Shown here piece after piece: positions 45,675-55,800 of a DNA stretch of 64,000 bases. Positions within the stretch are counted from its first letter, which is position 1. Each line of letters opens with the position of its first letter. The stretch is from Pseudeuparius sepicola (taxonomy: Eukaryota > Arthropoda > Insecta > Coleoptera > Anthribidae): positions 25,026,647 to 25,090,646 of the forward strand of contig OY987298.1 of assembly GCA_963920635.1 (NCBI GenBank). Direction: 5' to 3'. Both the position numbers and the translations under genes were made by a program. The notes beneath the pieces were generated by a model. The model ran no database searches and was not told where the DNA came from. It saw only the letters and a program-made list of their open reading frames with translations.

Positions 45675-48476
45675 CTCGACTTAGCCAAAAGGCATTCGCA
45701 CTCCCTCTACGGGGAACATTCACTCAGATCCCGGGTATCCCGGATACCAAAAGGATCTGGCTCGGACGAGACCCTTGCCATGTTATCGGGTCTTAGGTGA
45801 CATTGATGTTGTTGGATGATCCTGCATTCCCCATGAATTTCCTGACGGTTCGGGCTGTCGCAAGTAGTACCGCTTTCTGCATGGACCTGTAAAGACTATC
45901 AGTTAGACCCAGCTCCTTGATGTTTCTCAGCAAACTTTTTGGTATAACACCAGTTGTTGACATGATGATTGGAATCGTCTGGATGTTCTCCATTTCCCAT
46001 TGCCTTCTAATTCGTTCTTCTAAATCTCTGTACTTCGCGATCTTCTCGACTTGCTTCACACGCAGGTTGTTGTTGTTCGGGATGGCCACGTCAATCAGAG
46101 TTATCTGCCTAGAAATTTTATCAACTATTATAAGGTCCGGTCTGTTATGGGCAACTCGTTGATCTGTCGATCCCAGTACATCTTGTAGTTGCTGTTCTCA
46201 AGAACAGGCTCAGGTGTGTAGTTGTAATATGGGACCCTCTCTGCCTGCACAAGCAGCAGCTTTTCCGCCAGTTCCTGGTGCAAGATCTTGGCAACCGAAT
46301 CGTGTCGTTCCTTATATTCCGTTGATGCGAACATCTGACATCCTCCTGTTATGTGCTGGATTGTTTCTGAAGTTGGGCACCCGTATCTGCATCTGTCATC
46401 CACTACCGATGCATCTCCTACAATGAATTTTAGGTAGTTGCGAGTTGGTATAACCTGATCTTGTATGGCCAGTAGGAAGCCTTCCGTCTCGGGGAACATT
46501 CGTCCCGAGGTCAGCCAATAGTTCGACGCTAACTTGTCGACATGTTCCTGGTTAACCTCATTAGGATGCCTCCCGTGCAGCGGCTTCTCCAACCACCTCT
46601 GTAGTTTATCGTTGTCGGTTCGGTGGTGATTTTGACGCTCGTGTTCCGTCAGACGTAGCGGTGTTGAGACGTCTGCTCCGCATATAGCCCTATGTAGTGT
46701 GGAGCTGTTGGCCTACCTGTAGAAATAATTACGCAGATTTAATATTTGTTGGTCCAATTGCTTGCTGAGATCTGCCAATCCTCTTCCTCCTAGTTGACGT
46801 GGCAGAGTTGTTCTTTCTACGGCGCTACGGGGATGATGTTTATGAGCTTTTGTCAGTAGTGTCCTAACTTTTCGTTGCAGGTTGTTGATATCCGTGTTGG
46901 TCCAATTCACTATTCCGAACGAATAGCTGAGTACAGAGCACGCATACGTGTTCAGGGCCTTAAACAAATTCCTGCTGTTAAGATCAGTTCGCACTACTTG
47001 TCTTACTCTCTTGATGAATTCATTCGTTAAATCAGTCTTCATTGTTCGATGGTCTATCCTTTGAGCTTGTTTCATCCCGAGATACTTGTATGTATCTCCC
47101 ATGCTCATTGCTTCGATCTCCTGGCCGTCCTGCATCTCGTGTGCGCTTTGTTCGAGCTTTCCCCGGATGATATTAAGGGTGCGGCACTTGTCCAGTCCAA
47201 ACAGCATTCCGATGTCCCTGGAGAACTCCTCTACAGTTTTAAGCATTTGCGTTAGTTGGTTTTTGGTTGCGGCGATCAGTTTTAAATCATCCATATATAA
47301 TAGGTGATTCAACTTGATCGCTTCTGCGTTGTTGCTTTTGATAGCGAAGCCATATTTTGTAGAGTTCAACCGATGTGATAGAGGGTTCATCGCCATGGAG
47401 AACCACAGTGGACTGAGTGAATCTCCTTGGAAAATCCCTCTTCGGATGTTGATTGTGTCGGTCTCGATGTTACTGTTTGCGGTTCTGAGTTGTATCTTAG
47501 TGCGCCAGGTTGTCATAACGTGTTCTAAAAAGGAAACTGTATGATGATCTATTTTATACAGCTTTAAGATACCTGGGAGCCAGTCGTGAGGTACGGAATC
47601 AAATGCTTTTTTGTAGTCCACATAAGCCATGTGGAGGTTTCGTTGCTTGGAATGAGCCTGGTTGCAGATGACAGAGTCTATGATGAGTTGCTCTTTGCAT
47701 CCCATTGCGCCCTTCGAGCAGCCCTTCTGCTGCATTGCAATGATGTTGTTCCGCTCGCAGTGAGCATATATTCGCTGCGTAAGGCAAGATGTGATTATCT
47801 TGTACAGCGTAGGCAAGCAGGCTATTGGGCGGTACTTGGCAGGGTTATCCGTATTCCGCTGGTCTTTTGGTAGCATGTAGGTTGCACCCTGTGTAAGAAA
47901 CAATGGCATTTTCAGAGGATCGAGCAAGACTTCATTAATTAAGCTAGTTATTTGTTCATGCGTGCACCACAACTTCTTAATCCAATAATTTTTGAGATGA
48001 TCTGGACCTGGTGCCTTCCAGTTGTGGGAATTCTTGATGACATCGGAGACCTCAGCGGTTGTGAATTGCTCGTGTTGCATCTGGCTATAGTTCCGGCCCA
48101 TCTCGCGTTCTTCGCTGATCCAGCTTGCACTGATATTGTATGGACCTGGTGTGGCAAGTTGATTTCTCCAGAAACCGTCGACCTGTTCTCTGCTAGGGTA
48201 ACTCGCATTTGTGGCATCGGCGCTAGAATTAAAAGCACGGTAGAAACCCTTTTCTGATCGTTCAAAGAGTTTGTTGTCTCGGTTCCTGTTGTTACTAGCC
48301 TTGTATCTCCTCAGACGCCCTGCGAAAACAGAAAGTTTTTGTTTTAATGTGTCAAGACATTGTTGAGCAGGGGTCATGCCGAGAATGCATTTGGGTGCGG
48401 CTCATTATTGCCTGCACCGCCCTCTGGATCTTGTCTTGCACGATTCAACTCTTGGGCCGTTCGGATCTTGGCACCC
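45675..48476 (-). mobile_element. R4/Dong-type non-LTR retrotransposon in TAA repeats
   Basis: The minus-strand element is bounded by ATT runs on both sides (45,658-45,674 and 48,477-48,490), i.e. TAA on its coding strand. R4/Dong-clade elements such as Dong are known to sit in TAA repeats and to carry a restriction-like endonuclease at the C-terminus, as here. Length about 2.8 kb; the 5' end is probably truncated within the N-terminal region. A fragment of a second copy lies at 41,632-41,826. Confidence 0.85.
45793..48377 (-). pseudogene. R4/Dong polyprotein: RT, CCHC finger, restriction-like endonuclease
   Basis: The first 554 codons (48,377-46,713) are uninterrupted. They contain WKAPGPDHLKNYWIKKLW, YRPIACLPTLYKII, AYVDYKKAFDSVPHDWL (motif A Asp), RRGIFQGDSLSPLWFSMA (motif B) and LLYMDDLKLIA (motif C, YMDD). 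A single TAG at 46,713-46,715 then interrupts an otherwise continuous frame through LRLTEHERQNHH, WLEKPLHGRHP and the zinc motif CRYGCPTSETIQHITGGC (near 46,380). One further one-base shift near 46,148 leads into RPDLIIVDKISRQITLID, the PD-x14-D core of the R2/R4-type endonuclease, and the frame ends at 45,793. The true start may lie further upstream: the conserved reading before the ATG at 48,377 meets a TGA after nine codons. Only two lesions in about 860 codons make it a young copy. Confidence 0.88.
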
Positions 48477-48600
48477 ATTATTATTATTATGTATTTATAT
48501 CTAAATAGATTTAAATTGCTTGCCTTGACTATCACCAAATCCAAATGGCAAATTTGTGTAGTCGGTTTTAATTTTTTTTGTTAAATGTTAACGTGGATTA
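48477..48600. repeat. (ATT)n and MITE core shared with 23.0 kb
   Basis: ATT repeat followed by TCTAAATAGATTTAAATT, CTTGCCTTGACT and TCACCAAATCCAAA, which match the centre of the fold-back at 22,805-23,215, then GTCGGTTTTAATTTT. The R4 element therefore landed next to, or within, a copy of that MITE. Confidence 0.6.
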
Positions 48601-48609
48601 GCATCCACG

Positions 48610-48860
48610 CATAGAGCTCGTGTCAACTTAGCGGGCGCGGGTCTGCGCGGTCCGTGTCGCCCGAGGTCCTCAAACTCTCCCGCGCCGTCCGCTCCGGGCC
48701 TGACTAATTGGCATGCCGGAGGCGCCGCCGCCGCCGCCGCCTCTGCTCTTTATTTTGTGATGAGGCCGCCACCGGAATCGACAAGCAGCGCCGTTTCCCA
48801 ATCTTGTTGGTGCCGGCCCCTGGGCCGGCATGCCAAAAACCGCGTTACGCAAAACCAGGG
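48610..48860. other. GC-rich islet, unknown
   Basis: GC- and CpG-rich with a (GCC)n run at 48,724-48,742 and the palindrome TGCCGGCCCCTGGGCCGGCA at about 48,811. Overlapping frames on both strands (48,975-48,670 minus; 48,757-48,942 plus) show no domain. It resembles the other islets (10.5, 17.9, 22.0, 35.6 kb) in composition only. Confidence 0.4.
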
Positions 48861-48902
48861 TAGCCGTGCATGCGTTATATCGTGGGTGGACCATGGACGG
48901 GT

Positions 48903-50914
48903 AGCATTTAAACGTTCCGGTATAGATTTCGGCACCCGTTGAAATTTCGTTGGCCAGTTCAAATTTTTCGACCAATCATTAACGGAGTGCCGAATACGGT
49001 ACGGAATGTTGAAACGGTGCTCAAATGCAGTATAGAATGTTACTGTTGTACTTTACCGTATAAATAGCTGGAGGCTGGAGACTTTATTGTAGATACATAC
49101 TTACTTGAGGTATATTATGTAAAAAATAGTTAAGAAATAAAAATGACGGTGTTATGACATTATTTATTCAGTACCTAATATCTTTGAATGTCATATTACA
49201 GTATAATACCAGAAATCAGAAATGTTAACATATCATGGAGCAAAAAAACACTATATGCTATGCAGAAACAAACTATTTTATATGTACAGGGTGTACATTA
49301 CATATAAAATAATAAATTAATTGTCTTGAAATGAAAAAGTTTTTCGGAAAAATCCTCGAACGCGTTAATTTTCAATTAAAAAAGCGCAAACTTCCCTGTG
49401 GTACTCGCATTTTTGACATCATACCTGTTCTCAATATATTGTAATGGTAATGGCCAATTTTTTCAAATGGCCTTTACTTTTGAGAGTGCCGTTTGATGTA
49501 GCATACTACTGTATGCGACGTTCTAAAATTTTTGTCATGTTACCTGGGGAAAATTTCAGTTTGAACACATAATTAACCAGGTTCTTGTTCATTTTACCGA
49601 TTTTCTAGGGTTTTCCGTACAACTTGAGCTAATGCTATCCTAGTTCTATCGGAAAAAAGTCGGCCCTAGCCGCAAATGGCAACGAAGACGAAATAATAGT
49701 AATTGGCCCCTCCCTCTCACAAGCAACAACTGGTTACTTCTTGGGTACTCCTAGTTTGGGGTCTTATTATTGTTATTATTAATATTAAAATAATCAACCA
49801 TTTTCACGAAGATATTATTATTGCTTATCTATGTAACATGACAAAAATTTTAGTAGGCCGCATGCTCTATCAAACCGCACTCTCAAAAGTACCTACAGAT
49901 GGTCATTTAAAAAAAGTTACGATTATGTCGTATTTCGAACAGTAATGAAGTCAAAGAGGAGAGGATTTTCCTACTCTATGCACACAGCAGGGCGATTGGT
50001 TATATCTTCAGTTTCCTTATAACTTTTCAGATTAAAGAGATGGAGAGAAAGTTTAAATACAAAAGTTGTTTGAAATTAAAAGTGCCTTTTCTGTAGCTTT
50101 AACCTCAAAAAGTTATTAAGTGAACTTGTTCATCATGAAAAACTGCGTAATTGTGAAAAATTTCAAAAGCCTAAGCCTACTTCGATTTTTATGCGTTTTA
50201 GTTTTTTTTACAGAAAAAATCAAAGTAGTCCTAGGCTTGCAAAACTTTTCAAACTTACGCAGTTTTTCATCATGAACAAGTTCCTTTAATGACGTTTTGA
50301 GGTGAAAGATACAGAAAGAGTACTTTTCGAAAAAAAAAAATAATAAAGCGTTAAAATTTATTCAGTTTTTCATTCTTAGCAAGTTTCCTTAGTAACATTT
50401 TGTAGTAAAACCTACAAAAGGGGCACTTTACTGGCGAGAAAAATTACTTTTTTCAACATTTTCAAGGCATACATGATTTTTGGGAAGTACATTTATATGT
50501 CAAAAATTAGTTTCAAACCACATTAAAATAAAAAAATTGTAATTTCAATAAAAAAAATTCAGAACCCTGTATATAATAATATAGAAAAATACACAAAATT
50601 TTACTCTATTTAATTTCACACAAGTTTTTTATTTCAACTTGTTTCTATCTTTTAATCCTGAAAAGTTATAAGGAAACGGAAAATATAACCAATCACCCTG
50701 CATATTGTGTAGGTATTTTTTATTATAATTACCTATGATGTATTATTTGCATGTCGACTACATGATGCAACGTTGTAACATTCCATACTGCATTTGAGTA
50801 CCGTTTCAACATTCCGTATCGTATTCGGCAGGATTGGCAGGAAAATTTGAACTGGCCAATGAAATTTCAGCGGGTGCCGAAATCTATACTGGAATGTTTA
50901 AATGCGGACGGGTA
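48903..50914. mobile_element. 2-kb fold-back element with about 140-bp arms
   Basis: Arms at 48,903-49,042 and 50,775-50,914 are inverse complements (GCATTTAAACGTTCCGGTAT, GATTTCGGCACCCG, TTGGCCAGTTCAAATTTT, CGGAATGTTGAAACGGT, CAAATGCAGTAT). Identity is moderately high. Inside lie a TGTACAGGGTGTAC end near 49,285 and the complete MITE at 49,988-50,701. No transposase is visible. Confidence 0.75.
49988..50701. mobile_element. 714-bp fold-back MITE
   Basis: Ends GCAGGGCGATTGGTTATAT and, inverted, GCAGGGTGATTGGTTATAT. Arms of about 100 bp include TTTCCTTATAACTTTTCAG and AAAGAGATGGAGA / its partner. A second inner inverted pair around 50,110-50,290 (AACTGCGTAA, GCCTAAGC, TCGATTTTTATGC centre) mirrors itself. 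No ORF. Confidence 0.75.
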
Positions 50915-50932
50915 CCAAAGCGTCCCCCAAGA

Positions 50933-50956
50933 CACAGAATTTTTAGTTATTCTGTG
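50933..50956. mobile_element. CACAG hairpin micro-insertion (24 bp)
   Basis: CACAGAAT, an 8-base loop TTTTAGTT, then ATTCTGTG. An exact 7-bp duplication CCCAAGA flanks it (50,926-50,932 and 50,957-50,963). It lies eleven bases before the target duplication of the next hAT element. Confidence 0.7.
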
Positions 50957-51072
50957 CCCAAGAACTCTACTTACCATAGGCGCCGACTCCGCGGGTGCTC
51001 CGGGGCTCGACACCCGGCCAAAAGTTTGGCCAGTTGTTGGAAGCTCTTAAGCAAAGGTGAGAAGGTGACAAC

Positions 51073-52408
51073 CAGAGCTGGGCAAACTGGCAAACTACTT
51101 TTAAAAAGTAGTTGAATACAACTACTAAACTACTTCAGCAAAAAAGTAGTTTAACTACTAACTACTAAGTAGTTAGTTAAAATCGTAACTACTTTTTTAA
51201 CTACTTTGAAAAAACTTGGTAGAACAAGTAAGTTTGTTGATTACTGACTATATAAAAAACAAAACAAAATCAAGAAGAAAGACGTTCTAATAAATTAACC
51301 ACTACATTTTTGATACAGTGATGAGTACAGCGATATACAGAGTGTCCCGAAATTAGCCTGCCATAATTTACCAGCGCATTCTGCGACCCAAAAAAATTAA
51401 AAAGTTCCTATAAACATGGCCCTTGACATGGCCTCAAAAATAACTCCTAAGGGGGCTATAGCCCCCTAAATGGACACTTTAGCAAACGGTTTTTTCTAAA
51501 TATTTCCGCAGAACGAACAAAGATAAAATTCTGAAATTCGCTATGGGATATACATGTGACATTTGACATTTACCGAGATAGATATAGTCTGGCATTCTTT
51601 ATCATAGGCGTCCAAAATGGGGGGGTCAAAATACACCTAATTTTGTGTGTGTGCTCTTTCTCCAGATTTCTTACGAAATTATGAAAATTCGGAGTATTCT
51701 ATGGAAAAACGGTGCTCTTATCGAACTTCGATAGCACGCACTGTTTTCGAGTAAAATCGTTTTGAAAATGTTTTGCAGTGTGCCATGAAAATAGAAAGTA
51801 GCCTGCCGTAATCCGTTCGTTCTTTCTGCGACCCAAAAAAATTAAAAAAGTTATTATAAACATGGCCTCAAAAATGCTATAAGGGGACTATAGCCCCGAA
51901 ATAGACAGTTTCGCAAACGTTTTTTTTTAAATATTCCCAGAACGAGCAAAGATAAAATTCGGAAGTTTGGTATGTGATATACATATTATGAGATTTGACA
52001 TTCACACAGGTCGAGATAGTTTGGCATTCTTCATCATAGGGGTCCCAAATGGGAGGTCAAGGGGTTAAAAACCTTAAAAAAAATTTTGCCTTTTTCATGA
52101 TTTCTTCTCCCAGGTATATAACATACAAAATTTCAGACTTTCACCTTTTGCCTTTAAGTTAGGTAGCTAATTAGATTACTGGAAAGTAGTTAGATGACTG
52201 AAAAGTAGTTAGATTACTCTAAGTACTTTTTAGGTGGTACCTAGTTAACTACTTCTTCAACAAAATTTTTGAGTATTTTACGGAATTAAAAATGTAGTGG
52301 AGTATAACTACTAATATGAAGAAAGTAGTTTAAGTACAACTACTTTTCCTCAAAAAGTAATTAACTACGCAGTTAACTACAAAAGTAGTTAACTACTGCC
52401 CAGCTCTG
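51073..52408. mobile_element. hAT-type MITE nested in the outer hAT element
   Basis: Starts CAGAGCTGGGCA at 51,073 and ends TGCCCAGCTCTG at 52,408, with an exact 8-bp duplication GTGACAAC on both sides (51,065-51,072 and 52,409-52,416). Subterminal regions are rich in AAGTAGTT/AACTACTT words in both orientations, a usual arrangement for transposase-binding subterminal motifs. It contains a third-level insertion from 51,338. Confidence 0.92.
51338..52150. mobile_element. Mariner-type MITE nested inside the hAT MITE
   Basis: TA-CAGAGTGTCCCGAAATTAG at 51,338 opens the same family as the element at 14,666: shared AGCCTGCCATAATTTACCAG, TATAAACATGGCC, GGGGCTATAGCCCCC and AACAAAGATAAAATTCTGAA. An internal partial tandem copy begins near 51,800. 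The right terminus is not clear; the end is set where similarity stops. Confidence 0.75.
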
Positions 52409-52853
52409 GTGACAACTAAACAATTTGAAAATATTATATGTCAAATGTTCCCCATAAAATCGTCCATAAGACTAAGCACTTTTGCGTTGTTTACGCAAAG
52501 TTAGGTAACTAGTCGTTTCTTGTTTTTGATTTTGTTATGTGGACTCATCCGGATGAATCAGCTGATATATCAGCTGATATATCCCTCTCATTTGTTGGAG
52601 GAAGTAAGAGACAGATATCCAGCTGATTCATCGGGATGAGAGCCCGCTGAATTTTAAAACGGGGCCTTTGTTATAGAAATGCCTTTATTTTATTTCATTC
52701 TATTTAGGTTTTGTTTTTTTAATCATCAGGGGGATAACTGTTCGTTTTTTGTTATGTACTTTTATTTTATATTTATAAATAAAAAAATGTAATAACATTT
52801 TGGGAGGAGGTTGTATACCTTGGGCACCCAGCCAAATTTTGAGAAGTCGGCGC

Positions 52854-55800
52854 CTATGCTACTTACCTTCCACCAAGCCTATACCATAAAAATGACGACG
52901 TTGCATTGCATTGCATAGGTGATCTTCTCGAGACTGTCGGACTGCTGGGATTTCGGTGTAGAGTAAAACCGGCTACGATATCGTGTGACGAATGAGGTGT
53001 TGGGAAGCTGGCTTTTACCACAAAGAAGAGAGAATGCAGAGAGTTCATCTTGTCAAATATGTCTAATGAACGGTAAGTAATCTATTAATTAATCTATTGC
53101 AGGCCACTGTGGACCGCCTTTCTCAGTTTTAAATTAAAATAATAATAAATGAAGAATGCAGTAGTTACCTAACTTCATAGAATTCTGTATTCTCTGTGCT
53201 TTTATACACTTGCAGCGTTGACTGACGTATTTATAAAGACTTCTCACGGCTATAGTTTTATGTCCTGGAAAACAGATGGCTCTGATGGCTAACAATGTAT
53301 TCTGCATTGTATTTTATCACACACAAACACAAGCTTCTCACTGAATTCCATATTATATATGAGTCCTGTTGTTGCTTATAATGATCTTTTGCTCCGTATG
53401 CCTGGAATGCATTATGCTACTATGCTACTTACCTTCCACCAAGCCTATACCATAAAAATGACGACGTTGCATTGCATTGCATAGGTGATCTTCTCGAGAC
53501 TGTCGGACTGCTGGGATTTCGGTGTAGAGTAAAACCGGCTACGATATCGTGTGACGAATGAGGTGTTGGGAAGCTGGCTTTTACCACAAAGAAGAGAGAA
53601 TGCAGAGAGTTCATCTTGTCAAATATGTCTAATGAACGGTAAGTAATCTATTAATTAATCTATTGCAGGCCACTGTGGACCGCCTTTCTCAGTTTTAAAT
53701 TAAAATAATAATAAATGAAGAATGCAGTAGTTACCTAACTTCATAGAATTCTGTATTCTCTGTGCTTTTATACACTTGCAGCGTTGACTGACGTATTTAT
53801 AAAGACTTCCCACGGCTATAGTTTTATGTCCTGGAAAACAGATGGCTCTGATGGCTAACAATGTATTCTGCATTGTATTTTATCACACACAAACACAAGC
53901 TTCTCACTGAATTCCATATTATATATGAGTCCTGTTGTTGCTTATAATGATCTTTTGCTCCGTATGCCTGGAATGCATTATGCTACTATGCTACTTACCT
54001 TCCACCAAGCCTATACCATAAAAATGACGACGTTGCATTGCATTGCATAGGTGATCTTCTCGAGACTGTCGGACTGCTGGGATTTCGGTGTAGAGTAAAA
54101 CCGGCTACGATATCGTGTGACGAATGAGGTGTTGGGAAGCTGGCTTTTACCACAAAGAAGAGAGAATGCAGAGAGTTCATCTTGTCAAATATGTCTAATG
54201 AACGGTAAGTAATCTATTAATTAATCTATTGCAGGCCACTGTGGACCGCCTTTCTCAGTTTTAAATTAAAATAATAATAAATGAAGAATGCAGTAGTTAC
54301 CTAACTTCATAGAATTCTGTATTCTCTGTGCTTTTATACACTTGCAGCGTTGACTGACGTATTTATAAAGACTTCCCACGGCTATAGTTTTATGTCCTGG
54401 AAAACAGATGGCTCTGATGGCTAACAATGTATTCTGCATTGTATTTTATCACACACAAACACAAGCTTCTCACTGAATTCCATATTATATATGAGTCCTG
54501 TTGTTGCTTATAATGATCTTTTGCTCCGTATGCCTGGAATGCATTATGCTACTATGCTACTTACCTTCCACCAAGCCTATACCATAAAAATGACGACGTT
54601 GCATTGCATTGCATAGTTGATCTTCTCGAGACTGTCGGACTGCTGGGATTTCGGTGTAGAGTAAAACCGGCTACGATATCGTGTGACGAATGAGGTGTTG
54701 GGAAGCTGGCTTTTACCACAAAGAAGAGAGAATGCAGAGAGTTCATCTTGTCAAATATGTCTAATGAACGGTAAGTAATCTATTAATTAATCTATTGCAG
54801 GCCACTGTGGACCGCCTTTCTCAGTTTTAAATTAAGATAATAATAAATGAAGAATGCAGTAGTTACCTAACTTCATAGAATTCTGTATTCTCTGTGCTTT
54901 TATACACTTGCAGCGTTGACTGACGTATTTATAAAGACTTCTCACGGCTATAGTTTTATGTCCTGGAAAACAGATGGCTCTGATGGCTAACAATGTATTC
55001 TGCATTGTATTTTATCACACACAAACACAAGCTTCTCACTGAATTCCATATTATATATGAGTCCTGTTGTTGCTTATAATGATCTTTTGCTCCGTATGCC
55101 TGGAATGCATTATGCTACTATGCTACTTACCTTCCACCAAGCCTATACCATAAAAATGACGACGTTGCATTGCATTGCATAGGTGATCTTCTCGAGACTG
55201 TCGGACTGCTGGGATTTCGGTGTAGAGTAAAACCGGCTACGATATCGTGTGACGAATGAGGTGTTGGGAAGCTGGCTTTTACCACAAAGAAGAGAGAATG
55301 CAGAGAGTTCATCTTGTCAAATATGTCTAATGAACGGTAAGTAATCTATTAATTAATCTATTGCAGGCCACTGTGGACCGCCTTTCTCAGTTTTAAATTA
55401 AAATAATAATAAATGAAGAATGCAGTAGTTACCTAACTTCATAGAATTCTGTATTCTCTGTGCTTTTATACACTTGCAGCGTTGACTGACGTATTTATAA
55501 AGACTTCTCACGGCTATAGTTTTATGTCCTGGAAAACAGATGGCTCTGATGGCTAACAATGTATTCTGCATTGTATTTTATCACACACAAACACAAGCTT
55601 CTCACTGAATTCCATATTATATATGAGTCCTGTTGTTGCTTATAATGATCTTTTGCTCCGTATGCCTGGAATGCATTATGCTACTATGCTACTTACCTTC
55701 CACCAAGCCTATACCATAAAAATGACGACGTTGCATTGCATTGCATAGGTGATCTTCTCGAGACTGTCGGACTGCTGGGATTTCGGTGTAGAGTAAAACC

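Larger units (their letters stand above)
50975..52858. mobile_element. hAT-like non-autonomous element, outer
   Basis: 14-bp terminal inverted repeats CATAGGCGCCGACT (50,975-50,988 and inverted 52,845-52,858) and an exact 8-bp target duplication CTACTTAC (50,967-50,974 and 52,859-52,866) identify a hAT-type insertion. The interior has no transposase and is largely made of a second hAT element. A 21-bp hairpin (52,544-52,564 with 52,620-52,640, one mismatch) lies in the right part. Confidence 0.88.

Noticed and set aside
47049..47873. Plus-strand frames within the R4 region
   Set aside because: They are antisense shadows of the reverse-transcriptase ORF, which carries all the conserved motifs.
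52854..52900. CTACTTACC at each unit start as a U1 snRNA 5' end
   Set aside because: Only the splice-donor complement matches; the following sequence shows no U1 stem loops or Sm site. It is simply a donor site on the minus strand.
53073..53102. Plus-strand intron GTAAGT...TTGCAG in each tandem unit
   Set aside because: The distance is about 30 bp, too short for an insect intron.
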